IMG/VR virus record: IMGVR_UViG_3300042691_032303
Location: 1-39,464 of that record
Length of the DNA stretch: 39,464 nt
DNA from: a virus
Direction: 5' to 3' (one strand)
Part shown: positions 18,946 to 26,311 of the stretch, in pieces
Layout of the letters: every line of letters begins with the position of its first letter
Numbering within the stretch: the first letter of the stretch is position 1
Translations under genes and position numbers: made by a program
The notes under the pieces: generated by a model
Told to the model about the DNA's origin: nothing
The model's database searches: none
What the model saw: the letters and a program-made list of their open reading frames with translations, nothing else

Positions 18946-19551
18946 TTAATTAATTGCTTTTGCATAAGTATCTATTACTTCCTGCACTATAATAGGTTTT
19001 AGTAATCGTATTCTTCGGTTAATTTCATTCTTGGTAACTTCAACCTCATAATTACTTTGAAAGTCTGTTCCTATTTCCGAATCTTGATATGATAAAGGGA
19101 TATTAATTTGTTCTGTATCTGGCAAATCCACTAATATTCTTTTTGGATTTTTGTGCGTCGAATCTTCAGTTAAAAGAAAAAATGTTTCAACTTGATATCC
19201 TTTTGTATTTACTGCTCTATTAACAGTAAATACATCTTTTTCTGTACCATATTTACTAACAACTTGTTTGTATAAGTCGGCACTTGATAATGGCCATTCA
19301 AATCTGGGATCTTGTATATTGTTTACTAGTAATACCAACCAATGTAAATCTTGATTGCCATAGTATCTATATGCCAATTCTTCCGGTGTTTCTCCATCGT
19401 AAATATCATATAATTCAAAATAAGAATTATTCTCCAAAAATTCTTTTGATATTATTGCTCTTCTAAATATGTCCTTGACAACTTGTTCAGTGTCTCCGTC
19501 ATCTAAGGTATATGTTATTAACGGAAACGCTTCAAAAAAATCAGTAGCCAT
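18946..19551 (-). CDS. 53: Baseplate wedge protein gp53
   Basis: gp53 joins the wedge core and has a LysM-like fold. Seen: FPLITYTLDDGDTEQVVKDIFRR at the N-terminus, then YDIYDGETPEELAYRYYGNQDLHWLVLLVNNI (about 47-78), the LysM-like signature of this family, and DPRFEWPL. The length of 201 aa matches T4 gp53 (196). It overlaps the end of the gp48/54 gene by 11 nt and is followed by gp27 after 2 nt. Confidence 0.9.
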   Translation of the reverse strand: MATDFFEAFPLITYTLDDGDTEQVVKDIFRRAIISKEFLENNSYFELYDIYDGETPEELAYRYYGNQDLHWLVLLVNNIQDPRFEWPLSSADLYKQVVSKYGTEKDVFTVNRAVNTKGYQVETFFLLTEDSTHKNPKRILVDLPDTEQINIPLSYQDSEIGTDFQSNYEVEVTKNEINRRIRLLKPIIVQEVIDTYAKAIN

Positions 19552-20698
19552 TCATTTGTACTCCTTCAGATGTCATCTGTTCTAATTCTTGGAAGGTCAA
19601 AGTCATACCAATTTCTACAGGAGAACCATCTTGAAACGTAACAAATTGTTCTCCGCCATATTCAACAGACATATCTGTCAATGCACATCTTGCAAACTTG
19701 TGTAGATAATCGTTTGGAGAATCTTTATAAAAATATTGTATATCAAATTCAGAAGGATATACATAAAACATTTTATCACTTGTCAATTCAGGATGCATGT
19801 GTTCTTTAAATATTTTAATTATTTTTTGTATTTTTTGCGTCTCTGAATCATTTTTAGGAAAAAATCTATAAGAAAATTGAAATGTTCTATAATCTACAGA
19901 CTCAAATAAAACTTCTCTAAATGGATTTACTTTTTGTCTAGTATTCAATTCGATCATATCAGATATAAGCCCACCACCTTGTTTAAGTGAAGGTATCTTA
20001 GTTAATTCTGTTAATAGTCTTGCTTGTACTTCTGGGCTATCTAGTAAAGCATTTTTTAAACTACCTCCAGCAGTTCCCTGTACTAAAAGACCGGTTAATA
20101 ACCCCATATCTTTGTTGGTATAGTTAACTCCATATTTTACAGCTGGTCTTTCTGACACATGTAAAGTTACTACTTGTTTTAATCTAGAAGTTTTACCTGA
20201 GGTAAAAGAAGGACTTTTTGATAACTTATCAACTATGTGATCTACAACAAGCCCCGTTGCAAGGCCTGCAGCACCTCCAAGTAAAGCTGATTTGGCAAGA
20301 TCTCTCAAATTGGAGTTTTTACCTAACATTGCCCCCGTCAACCCGCCGGCAGTTATTGCGCCTAATACAGTACCTGCATTTGTTCTAAGAAATTCCCCGC
20401 CGGCCGCTATATCGTCTTGTTCAAAATTAGATCTTCGTATTGAATCTATTCTTCTTTGCTCCTGGTCGCTTACAAAAAAATCGTCATTAAAATTTTTTGT
20501 TTTACCTTTTCTACTTTTGTCGCGAACATTGATATAAAAAGCAACATAGTGTTGCATATCTGGTTTCTGTCTTAAACCATCAGGAAACTCCAAGGTACCA
20601 ATGGAATATCCCATTTTTTGGTCTTGATTTATGTATTTTCCCTCGCCTAAATTTACACGACGTTGATCTACAGTATCTGTTGGGTTACGAAGAGTCAT
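19541..20698 (-). CDS. 48: Baseplate tail-tube cap/initiator protein (gp48/gp54 family)
   Basis: A 385-aa protein with a tail-tube-type C-terminal domain: EVLFESVDYRTFQFSYRFFP (about 260), HMHPELTSDKMFYVYPSEFDI and FARCALTDMSVEYGGEQFVT followed by PVEIGMTLTFQELEQMT. This is the usual gp48/gp54 arrangement in marine T4-like phages. Residues about 105-155 form a Gly/Ala-rich hydrophobic stretch (TVLGAITAGGLTGAMLG, LLGGAAGLATGLVVDHI). T4 gp48 and gp54 are paralogues that cap the hub and start tube polymerisation; I prefer gp48. It is the first gene of the leftward late operon, with a TATAAATA box 34-41 nt upstream of its ATG. Confidence 0.75.
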   Translation of the reverse strand: MTLRNPTDTVDQRRVNLGEGKYINQDQKMGYSIGTLEFPDGLRQKPDMQHYVAFYINVRDKSRKGKTKNFNDDFFVSDQEQRRIDSIRRSNFEQDDIAAGGEFLRTNAGTVLGAITAGGLTGAMLGKNSNLRDLAKSALLGGAAGLATGLVVDHIVDKLSKSPSFTSGKTSRLKQVVTLHVSERPAVKYGVNYTNKDMGLLTGLLVQGTAGGSLKNALLDSPEVQARLLTELTKIPSLKQGGGLISDMIELNTRQKVNPFREVLFESVDYRTFQFSYRFFPKNDSETQKIQKIIKIFKEHMHPELTSDKMFYVYPSEFDIQYFYKDSPNDYLHKFARCALTDMSVEYGGEQFVTFQDGSPVEIGMTLTFQELEQMTSEGVQMNGY

Positions 20699-20708
20699 TC
20701 TTTTTCTT

Positions 20709-20716
20709 TATAAATA
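20709..20716 (+). promoter_or_regulatory. T4 late promoter -10 box (TATAAATA), rightward
   Basis: A perfect match to the T4 late consensus TATAAATA, 26 nt before the ATG of gp4. Late promoters need no -35 element; they are read by host RNA polymerase with gp55, gp33 and the sliding clamp. A start site near 20722 would give a leader of about 20 nt. Confidence 0.8.
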
Positions 20717-20731
20717 TTGTTGAATATTAAT

Positions 20732-20739
20732 TATTTATA
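20732..20739 (-). promoter_or_regulatory. T4 late promoter -10 box (TATAAATA), leftward
   Basis: On the minus strand this is a second perfect TATAAATA, serving the baseplate operon that begins at 20698. It lies downstream of the rightward box, so the two promoters point at each other across 15 bp and each would be transcribed through by the other. Confidence 0.8.
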
Positions 20740-20742
20740 TAG

Positions 20743-21201
20743 ATGTTATACACCAAAACATATAAGGGCAAATTTAGAGCCAAGAATCCCGGAAAATATA
20801 GAGGCGATATCAACAATATTGTCTATAGGTCCTTATGGGAATTGCGGTTTATGAAGTGGTGCGATCTGAATGATTCAGTACAGGAGTGGGGGTCTGAGAC
20901 TGTAATTGTTCCTTACATTTCTCCGATTGATAGGAAAATACATAGATATTTTGTGGACTTTTATATTAAGGTCAAGAACAAAACGGGCAGTATGCAAAAA
21001 TATTTAATAGAGATCAAACCCGAGAGATTCACTAAACCTCCAGAAATCCCTCAGAGAAAAACTAAAAAGTTTATAGATGAGGTATTTCAGTATGGCGTAA
21101 ATGAAGCAAAATGGAAAGCAGCATTTGAATTTTGTCAGGATAGAAATATGAAGTTTATGGTTTTAACCGAAAAAGATTTAGGGATTATAGATGCAAAATA
21201 A
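20743..21201 (+). CDS. 4: Head completion protein gp4
   Basis: Seen: YKGKFRAKNPGKYRGDINNIVYRSLWELRFMKWCD, GSETVIVPYISPIDRKIHRYFVDFYI, then LIEIKPERFTKPP and YGVNEAKWKAAFEFCQDR. This is the conserved gp4 (T4 gp50/gp4) family, 152 aa like T4 gp4. The E-x-K arrangement (YLIEIKP) after a conserved D in YFVDF looks like a PD-(D/E)XK nuclease-type core. gp4 is added to filled heads before tail joining. It is the first gene of the rightward late operon, and no strong Shine-Dalgarno precedes the ATG. The next gene starts 11 nt inside its end. Confidence 0.92.
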   Translation: MLYTKTYKGKFRAKNPGKYRGDINNIVYRSLWELRFMKWCDLNDSVQEWGSETVIVPYISPIDRKIHRYFVDFYIKVKNKTGSMQKYLIEIKPERFTKPPEIPQRKTKKFIDEVFQYGVNEAKWKAAFEFCQDRNMKFMVLTEKDLGIIDAK

Positions 21202-21766
21202 TATATTCCAGCAAGTTAATATGAATGCCGGGGATGTCAGAAAATCCTATAACTGGTATCGAGAACAAGTATCCAATCTAGGTAAAAATGTATCTGGGAC
21301 ACAATTACTAAGAAATGAGAAACTAACATCTAGAATTGTTCCGGGCAATATGTACCTTTTCATGTACGATCCAAAATATAAACTTCAGTTGCCGTATTAT
21401 GATGCTGTTCCGTTGGTGTTGCCCTTTAAAATAGTTAAGGATGGATTTTTAGGAATAAATTTACATTATTTGCCTTACCTAGCTAGATTTAAATTATTGG
21501 GGGAATTAAATAAATTGACATTGGATAAAACAGTAAACGAAAATACAAGAATACAAATTTCTTGGCAGATATTAAATAGCTCATCCAAATATCTAGCAGC
21601 AACTGCTTGTGTAAAGCATTATTTAAATGATCATTTAAGATCAAGATTTTTGAAAATAAATTATGAGGATTGGATTACTGCATCTATGTTACCGGTTGAA
21701 AGTTTTAGAAAAGTTAAAAAAGAAAAAGTTTGGCAAGAAGTTAAACAAAAACACGGGTACTACTAA
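21191..21766 (+). CDS. Conserved T4-like morphogenesis protein, unknown role (191 aa)
   Basis: Not named with confidence. The centre holds VPGNMYLFMYDPKYKLQLPYYDAVPLVLPF (about 50-80) and GFLGINLHYLPYLARFKLLGEL (about 87-110). I associate this pattern with a conserved protein in marine T4-like phages, often encoded next to gp4. It is rich in aromatic residues and has a basic C-terminus (KVKKEKVWQEVKQKHGYY). There are no enzyme motifs or membrane segments. It overlaps gp4 by 11 nt and its stop overlaps the start of the tail-tube-like gene, so it is made with head-completion and tube-initiation proteins and is probably a late morphogenetic factor. Confidence 0.75.
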   Translation: MQNNIFQQVNMNAGDVRKSYNWYREQVSNLGKNVSGTQLLRNEKLTSRIVPGNMYLFMYDPKYKLQLPYYDAVPLVLPFKIVKDGFLGINLHYLPYLARFKLLGELNKLTLDKTVNENTRIQISWQILNSSSKYLAATACVKHYLNDHLRSRFLKINYEDWITASMLPVESFRKVKKEKVWQEVKQKHGYY

Positions 21767-22464
21767 TGGCAGAAACAAAAATACAATTTTCCCCTCAAAC
21801 TTTTATTTCAAATGTTAATAGGTTGGGATTATCAAAACCTAACAGGTTTGAGGTTCACATATTTTTTCCAAGAGGTATTGCTGCAGAAGCAGGCATACCA
21901 ACCGCAGGGGAAAATATTGTTAGCTTATTTTGCGAAAATGCAAATTTGCCTGTGCAAAACATAGCGGTTAAACAACAAAAAATTTATGGGCCAAATTATC
22001 AAAGGCCAATTAGTGTGGATTATGGCGGAGAAGGATTACCAATGACTTTTTTAGTTGATGGTAAAATGAATGTAAAATCTATATTTGATATTTGGATTAG
22101 TAAAATTGTAGATCCAATACAATATTTTGTATACCATCCTAGTTCGTATACCTCTCAGATAAAAATAATGCAATTAGATGAAGAAGATAATATAGTGTAT
22201 ACTGTAGTTCTAGAAGACGCATTCCCTAGAAATGTAGGAATGCTTGAATTAAATCAGTCTATACAAAATCAAGTACACAAGCTTAATGTAACTTTTGCAT
22301 ATAGACGTTGGTATCCAATACACAATTTAGCTAAAGATGTATCATATCCTAAACTAGATTTATTGGCAAAAATAAAAGATGAAAGAATTAGAATATCCCC
22401 TACTGCACGTAATACAATGAATGCATTAGAAAAACAGCTTGAAGCAAAAAGAAGAAATAGATAA
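21766..22464 (+). CDS. 54: Tail-tube-fold protein, probably baseplate tube initiator gp54
   Basis: Seen: LSKPNRFEVHIFFPRGIAAEAG, IVSLFCENANLPVQNIAVKQ, YGPNYQRPISVDYG-LPMTFLVDG, and AFPRNVGMLELN followed by VHKLNVTFAYRRWYP. This is the layout of the T4 gp19/gp54 tail-tube family. Because it sits among baseplate genes and away from the sheath gene, gp54 (tube initiator) is more likely than the main tube protein gp19. The C-terminal 40 residues are basic and helical (LEKQLEAKRRNR). Its ATG overlaps the preceding stop (TAATG). Confidence 0.7.
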   Translation: MAETKIQFSPQTFISNVNRLGLSKPNRFEVHIFFPRGIAAEAGIPTAGENIVSLFCENANLPVQNIAVKQQKIYGPNYQRPISVDYGGEGLPMTFLVDGKMNVKSIFDIWISKIVDPIQYFVYHPSSYTSQIKIMQLDEEDNIVYTVVLEDAFPRNVGMLELNQSIQNQVHKLNVTFAYRRWYPIHNLAKDVSYPKLDLLAKIKDERIRISPTARNTMNALEKQLEAKRRNR

Positions 22465-22481
22465 CCATTGAGGAACATAGT

Positions 22482-23174
22482 ATGTCTTTACCAAAATTAG
22501 AAACACCAATATATGAATTGACGTTACCTTCAACAGGTGAAAAGAAACAGTTTAGACCGTTTCTTGTTAAAGAGTATAAAATTTTATTGACAGCATTAGA
22601 ATCAGATGCTGAAGAAATTAGTAGAATAGTTACTGAATTAGTAGATGCTTGCACATTTAATAAACTGGATATAAACAGCCTTGCAAATTTTGATATTGAG
22701 TATATCTTTTTAAATATGAGGGCAAAATCCATTGGGGAAATTTCAAACCTAACCCTACAATGTAAAAATTGTGATAACAAAATACCAGTTCAAATGGATT
22801 TAACAAAAGCAACAATCCAAAAATCTGCAGAACATACATCTAAATTAAAGTTGACTGAAGAGATTATTTTAGAAATGCGATATCCGAAATTTGAAGAAAT
22901 GATTGATATCTATGAAAATTTTAAAACCGATAAGATTGTAAATCTACTAAGCGCCTGTATAAAATCGGTGTATACTAAAGACAAGTTATATGATGATTAT
23001 ACAGAAGAAGAATTGTTAGAATTTGTAAATTCTTTTTCAAAATCGCAGTTTGATATGATGGAAAGGTTCTTTCTAACCATGCCAAAATTAGTTCAACATA
23101 TAGAAAAAAATTGTGATATATGCGATACACATAATGAATTAAAAATAGAAGGTCTGCAAAATTTTTTCGTCTGA
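22482..23174 (+). CDS. 26: Baseplate hub assembly protein gp26 (tail assembly chaperone, zero-frame product)
   Basis: A member of the T4_baseplate (gp26) family: LPSTGEKKQFRPFLVKEYKILLTALES (about 15-42), FDIEYIFLNMRAKSIGE (about 67-83) and a paired-cysteine segment CKNCDN (about 90-95) with a second pair CDICD near the C-terminus (about 212-216). Together these look like a zinc-ribbon-like site. A GAGG Shine-Dalgarno lies about 8 nt before the ATG. The gene directly precedes the tape-measure-position gene, like lambda G and other tail assembly chaperones. Its last codons contain two overlapping -1 slippery heptamers, and the -1 frame continues into a conserved-looking extension. The normal product is 230 aa. 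Confidence 0.85.
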   Translation: MSLPKLETPIYELTLPSTGEKKQFRPFLVKEYKILLTALESDAEEISRIVTELVDACTFNKLDINSLANFDIEYIFLNMRAKSIGEISNLTLQCKNCDNKIPVQMDLTKATIQKSAEHTSKLKLTEEIILEMRYPKFEEMIDIYENFKTDKIVNLLSACIKSVYTKDKLYDDYTEEELLEFVNSFSKSQFDMMERFFLTMPKLVQHIEKNCDICDTHNELKIEGLQNFFV

Positions 23175-23362
23175 CCCTTTCCCATGAGGGGTTATACAAT
23201 TATTTTAAATTGAATTTTTCTTTAATGCATCACCATAAGTATTCATTAACAGAAATAGAAAATATGATGCCATGGGAAAGAGATACATACGTTGCTTTAC
23301 TTATAGCTAGTATAAATGAAGATAACGATAAAAGAAAACAAAAAAATCTAAGGAATAGTTAA
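23138..23362 (+). CDS. 51: gp51/GT-like extension in the -1 frame of gp26 (frameshift product)
   Basis: An open frame in phase -1 to gp26 runs from after a TGA at 23135-23137 to the TAA at 23360-23362. It includes LTLSHEGLYNYFKLNFSL, then KYSLTEIENMMPWERDTYVA and a basic end. This pattern resembles gp51-like or GT-type chaperone extensions. The only ATG (23225) lies after the first conserved-looking half and has no Shine-Dalgarno. Slipping at 23159-23168 would give a fusion of about 293 aa (229 from gp26, 64 from this frame). The stop overlaps the ATG of the next gene (TAATG), whose Shine-Dalgarno (AAGGA) lies within this frame. The frameshift is inference; the open frame and slippery sites are seen. 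Confidence 0.7.
   Translation: MKNRRSAKFFRLTLSHEGLYNYFKLNFSLMHHHKYSLTEIENMMPWERDTYVALLIASINEDNDKRKQKNLRNS
23159..23168 (+). promoter_or_regulatory. Candidate -1 programmed frameshift site (A AAT TTT / T TTT TTC)
   Basis: In gp26 codon phase the sequence reads CAA AAT TTT TTC GTC TGA. Both A-AAT-TTT and T-TTT-TTC fit the X-XXY-YYZ rule, and slipping on either puts the ribosome into the extension frame. Five bases later ACCC (23174-23177) can pair with GGGT (23189-23192), a weak possible stimulator. Confidence 0.65.
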
Positions 23363-25083
23363 TGTTACCTATTAACACTCAGGCACAAGCAAACAATGAT
23401 AAATTGATTTTAGACACCCTACAAAAACAGGGTGAAGAGCTTACTAGACAATCAAAGACTTTAGAAAAGCTTGTTAACGAATTATTCAAACAGACAAGAT
23501 CTAATGAAAAAGTTAGATCTAACGCAAAAGCTCAAGCTTCTACAGATGGTCAAGAACAAGGATTTTTTGAAAAACCTATGGCAGAGCTTATGAAAGATTT
23601 GCGTAGTATGTTTAAATTTGAATCTGGCGGCAAGGGCAATGGCAAGGAAATGTTTAAATTTGAATCCGGCGGAAAGAAAAAACAATCCAAAGGTTCAACC
23701 GAAGATACTTCGAACGAAAAAGGTAAAACAAAAGGTGAAGACCAAGAAATATTAAAAGATATACTTGATAAGTTTGTTCAAATGTCGGACTTTCAAAAGC
23801 AAATGACCGCACATACTGAAACTTTAAAAATGATATCTGATATAACCAAAACAAATATAGCTATAATGAAGGATGATTTTGCCTTTGTTAAAAAATCATA
23901 TGAGGATGGCGAAAGAGATAAAGACAGAGAATTACTTGCAGAACAAATCGCAGAAAAATTCGGAGTAGCTAAAGAATTAGAAGATAATCCAATTGACCCA
24001 AATAATAATGAACCTCAAGCAAAAGAAGATCAACAATCATTATCTAATAAAATGGGTAAAGCGGTAGCAGAAAATATATCAAAAGGATTTGGTACTTTAC
24101 TTACAACACAAGATTTTAAGACAGTTACAGAAAAACAAACAGATAGAGTAGTAGAAGCATTGCAAGAAATTAGTTCTGCAAGGGGCTTGGGCGGCAGCAA
24201 TGGCTTAGGCTTTGATATGGATTTACCGGATGGTAGAAGAAACAGTCGCGGTGTACCAGGAAACGGTTCAAGAAATCAACCTAAAGGTGGTCCTAAAGGG
24301 AAACCTGGGGGCAAGCCACCTACACCGAAAGGAAAAATACCGTTTGGTAAAATAGCATTGGGTGCTGTAGCTGGAGGAATACTTTTCGAAGGATTGACAT
24401 ATTCTGAAGAATTAAATAAAGAAGAAGAAGAAAAACTTCAACAATATAGAGAAGAAAATCCTGAGCAATTTAAAAATGATAAAGATATTTTAGATGATCC
24501 AACCTCAGATAAAGATGCAAAAAGAATTGCAGCTAAAAATATAAAAATGCAAGAGGATATTAAAAAATACGGAATAGATGAAGCAAAACGAAGAGCAGAA
24601 GCCAGAGATCGTATTGATGAAAGATTAAAACAGCGTAAAGATGAAAAACAAAAAGTTGAGTCTATAAAGAAAGAAAAATCAAATCAAGACAAAACAGGAA
24701 AACAATTAGATAAGCCAAAATTAAACATGGATGCAGGTCCTCAAGCCCCATTAGTAATTCCCGAGGATATGACTAACCTAAGCGATACTGGAAATATAAA
24801 CAACGATATTAGTAGTTTGGCACAAACAAATGCAGAAGACGTGAATTCATCGTTGACTCCCGTTGCAGCAAAAACACCAAAATTATTAGACATCGTCACC
24901 GAAGAAAAACAAGAAATGGCAGAAAGTAAAACCGTTACACCTGTAACCATAATAAACAACAATACAAATAATGTAGGTCAAGGTGGAGGTGGGCAGTCTA
25001 TGAATTTTGCTGCAGCAACCGCGGTAAATACTGACACATCAATAAATGACTTCTTTAGGTCGCATGGAAGAATATATGCATAA
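23362..25083 (+). CDS. 29: Probable tape-measure protein / baseplate hub subunit (gp29 position)
   Basis: The 573-aa length is close to T4 gp29 (590 aa), the tail length determinant. Seen: an N-terminal coiled coil (about 5-50, LQKQGEELTRQSKTLEKLVNE), long charged helical stretches, a Gly/Pro-rich hinge (about 280-325), one hydrophobic segment (about 326-350, FGKIALGAVAGGILFEGL), a very charged helix (about 355-450), and an Asn/Gly-rich C-terminus ending in NDFFRSHGRIYA. This is the composition of tape measures. It starts on the stop of the gp51-like frame, which fits translational coupling to its chaperones. The sequence itself is too divergent for me to recognise T4 gp29, so the call rests on position, length and composition. 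Confidence 0.65.
   Translation: MLPINTQAQANNDKLILDTLQKQGEELTRQSKTLEKLVNELFKQTRSNEKVRSNAKAQASTDGQEQGFFEKPMAELMKDLRSMFKFESGGKGNGKEMFKFESGGKKKQSKGSTEDTSNEKGKTKGEDQEILKDILDKFVQMSDFQKQMTAHTETLKMISDITKTNIAIMKDDFAFVKKSYEDGERDKDRELLAEQIAEKFGVAKELEDNPIDPNNNEPQAKEDQQSLSNKMGKAVAENISKGFGTLLTTQDFKTVTEKQTDRVVEALQEISSARGLGGSNGLGFDMDLPDGRRNSRGVPGNGSRNQPKGGPKGKPGGKPPTPKGKIPFGKIALGAVAGGILFEGLTYSEELNKEEEEKLQQYREENPEQFKNDKDILDDPTSDKDAKRIAAKNIKMQEDIKKYGIDEAKRRAEARDRIDERLKQRKDEKQKVESIKKEKSNQDKTGKQLDKPKLNMDAGPQAPLVIPEDMTNLSDTGNINNDISSLAQTNAEDVNSSLTPVAAKTPKLLDIVTEEKQEMAESKTVTPVTIINNNTNNVGQGGGGQSMNFAAATAVNTDTSINDFFRSHGRIYA
23608..23691 (+). repeat. 42-nt direct duplication in the tape-measure gene
   Basis: The 17-mer ATGTTTAAATTTGAATC occurs at 23608 and again at 23650, giving two copies of MFKFESGGK spaced by 14 residues. 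It is an in-frame tandem duplication with a few substitutions. Confidence 0.8.
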
Positions 25084-25091
25084 CGTGGAAA

Positions 25092-25126
25092 ACCCCGCAC
25101 AGGGCGGGGTCAACTACTAAGTAGTT
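25092..25126. terminator. Hairpin pair between convergent operons (bidirectional terminator)
   Basis: A 7-bp GC-rich stem ACCCCGC/GCGGGGT with a 5-nt loop (25092-25110) is followed on the minus strand by TTTT, the classic layout for ending the gp32 transcript. A second stem AACTAC/GTAGTT (25112-25126, loop TAA), followed by TT on the plus strand, may help stop the tape-measure transcript. The two operons converge here, between stops at 25083 and 25126. Confidence 0.8.
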
Positions 25127-26049
25127 TAATCTTCAGCTAATTTTGCGAAGTATGATAATGAATCTTCGTCATCATCAAAATCCACTTCTTTAGCAGGCAC
25201 CTTAACCGGTGCCTTTTCTGCCTTTTGTGTTACTCGTGCAGTAGGAACATCATCTAAGTCTACATCCGCCGCAGGTTTAACTGCCGCTGTAGATGCACCA
25301 TTTAGGCCCATAACCATTTCGAATTTTTTCTTCAATTCATCATATGACTTGAAGTGTTTTTCTTCTAAGAACTGAACCAACGAATGTTGTTTGCTCCAGA
25401 TTTTTTCAATCTCATCATCATTTTCAGAAATTGAGCTAACGCCATCAAATTCTGATTTATCGTAATTGCGATAACCCTCGACATTACGAATCTTCAATTT
25501 GAAGTTTGCGCCTTCCCAAAAATCGAATGGATTGATAGGTTTTTCATCTTCGAATTGAGGTTCAGCGATATCTTTAATTTTATCAAAGATTTTCTTACCG
25601 AACTTGTAAAGAAATACTTTACCTTCGTTCTCAGGATGTGCTGGGTCTTTAACAACTAGAATGTTAGTAACATAGCTAAGCTTACGCTTTTGTTTACGAG
25701 CAATTTCTTTATTTGCCTCAGATCCAGAGTTCCATAGTTCTGTGTTATATTCAGAAACAGGATCTGCTTTACCTAGAGTTGTAAGAGAATTCTCGATGTA
25801 CCATTTACCTGCAGGACCTTGGAATCCATGATTCCAAATTCTAACCCATGGTAACTCCTCGCCTTTAGGAGGAGCCAAGAAACGAATAACAGCATAGCCG
25901 TTGCCTGCTTTGTCAACTTCTGGTTGCCAATAGCGGTCATCTGCGCCACGAGATTCGGATTGGGGATTTGCGATCTTTTCAACCTCTTTCATTAAAGAGT
26001 CAAATCCGCCGCGGGATTTTCTAAGATCAGATAGTGATGTAAATGCCAT
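25126..26049 (-). CDS. 32: Single-stranded DNA-binding protein gp32
   Basis: gp32 coats ssDNA in replication, recombination and repair. Seen: the core AGNGYAVIRFLAPP, VRIWNHGFQG, KWYIEN, then KRKLSYVTNILVVKDPAHPENEGKVFLYKFGKKI and WEGANFKLKIRNVEGYRNYD. These match T4 gp32 block by block at 307 versus 301 aa. The C-terminus is acidic (VDFDDDEDSLSYFAKLAED), as needed to bind partner proteins. Odd: the protein contains no cysteine. The T4 zinc ligands Cys77, Cys87 and Cys90 correspond to S88, D96 and S99 here, while the His ligand is kept (H74). A good Shine-Dalgarno (GAAAGG) precedes the ATG. Confidence 0.95.
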   Translation of the reverse strand: MAFTSLSDLRKSRGGFDSLMKEVEKIANPQSESRGADDRYWQPEVDKAGNGYAVIRFLAPPKGEELPWVRIWNHGFQGPAGKWYIENSLTTLGKADPVSEYNTELWNSGSEANKEIARKQKRKLSYVTNILVVKDPAHPENEGKVFLYKFGKKIFDKIKDIAEPQFEDEKPINPFDFWEGANFKLKIRNVEGYRNYDKSEFDGVSSISENDDEIEKIWSKQHSLVQFLEEKHFKSYDELKKKFEMVMGLNGASTAAVKPAADVDLDDVPTARVTQKAEKAPVKVPAKEVDFDDDEDSLSYFAKLAED

Positions 26050-26093
26050 AATTTGCCTTTCGTATTAGCGGTGTATAAAAAGTATGTTTTGTA

Positions 26094-26285
26094 TTATCTT
26101 CGTTTGATTTTGAGTACTGTTGCGTAATCATAATCCAACTCTCCATTGTCATCATCCATCTTTTTAGATGATGCAATATTATATATAAGATTTCGGTGCT
26201 TGTCAATAGCACTTTTTTTCTTAATTGACCGAAACTTTCTTTCTTGTTCTCGATCCAAATCTAAATTTCTTTTCTTAATGCTCAT
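26094..26285 (-). CDS. Small basic protein of unknown function (63 aa)
   Basis: Not recognised. It is highly charged: the first 40 residues are rich in Lys and Arg (KKRNLDLDREQERKFRSIKKK), followed by an acidic patch DDDNGELDYDYATV and a basic end. An AGGAG lies about 18 nt upstream of the ATG, further than usual. It sits between the coiled-coil gene and gp32 on the same strand, with 44 nt to gp32. It fits the gp59-gp32 replication cluster, but no role can be given. An overlapping 61-aa frame (26027-26212) has no such start context and is probably a shadow. Confidence 0.6.
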   Translation of the reverse strand: MSIKKRNLDLDREQERKFRSIKKKSAIDKHRNLIYNIASSKKMDDDNGELDYDYATVLKIKRR

Positions 26286-26311
26286 TTTAAAATTTTAAAA
26301 ACTCCTAAAAA

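Noticed and set aside
22400-22780. Minus-strand 126-codon open frame across the gp54-like/gp26 junction
   Set aside because: It covers two well-supported plus-strand genes and has no family resemblance.
26027-26212. 61-codon minus-strand frame overlapping the gp32 start
   Set aside because: It overlaps gp32 and the 63-aa gene in another frame and has no start context or recognisable sequence.
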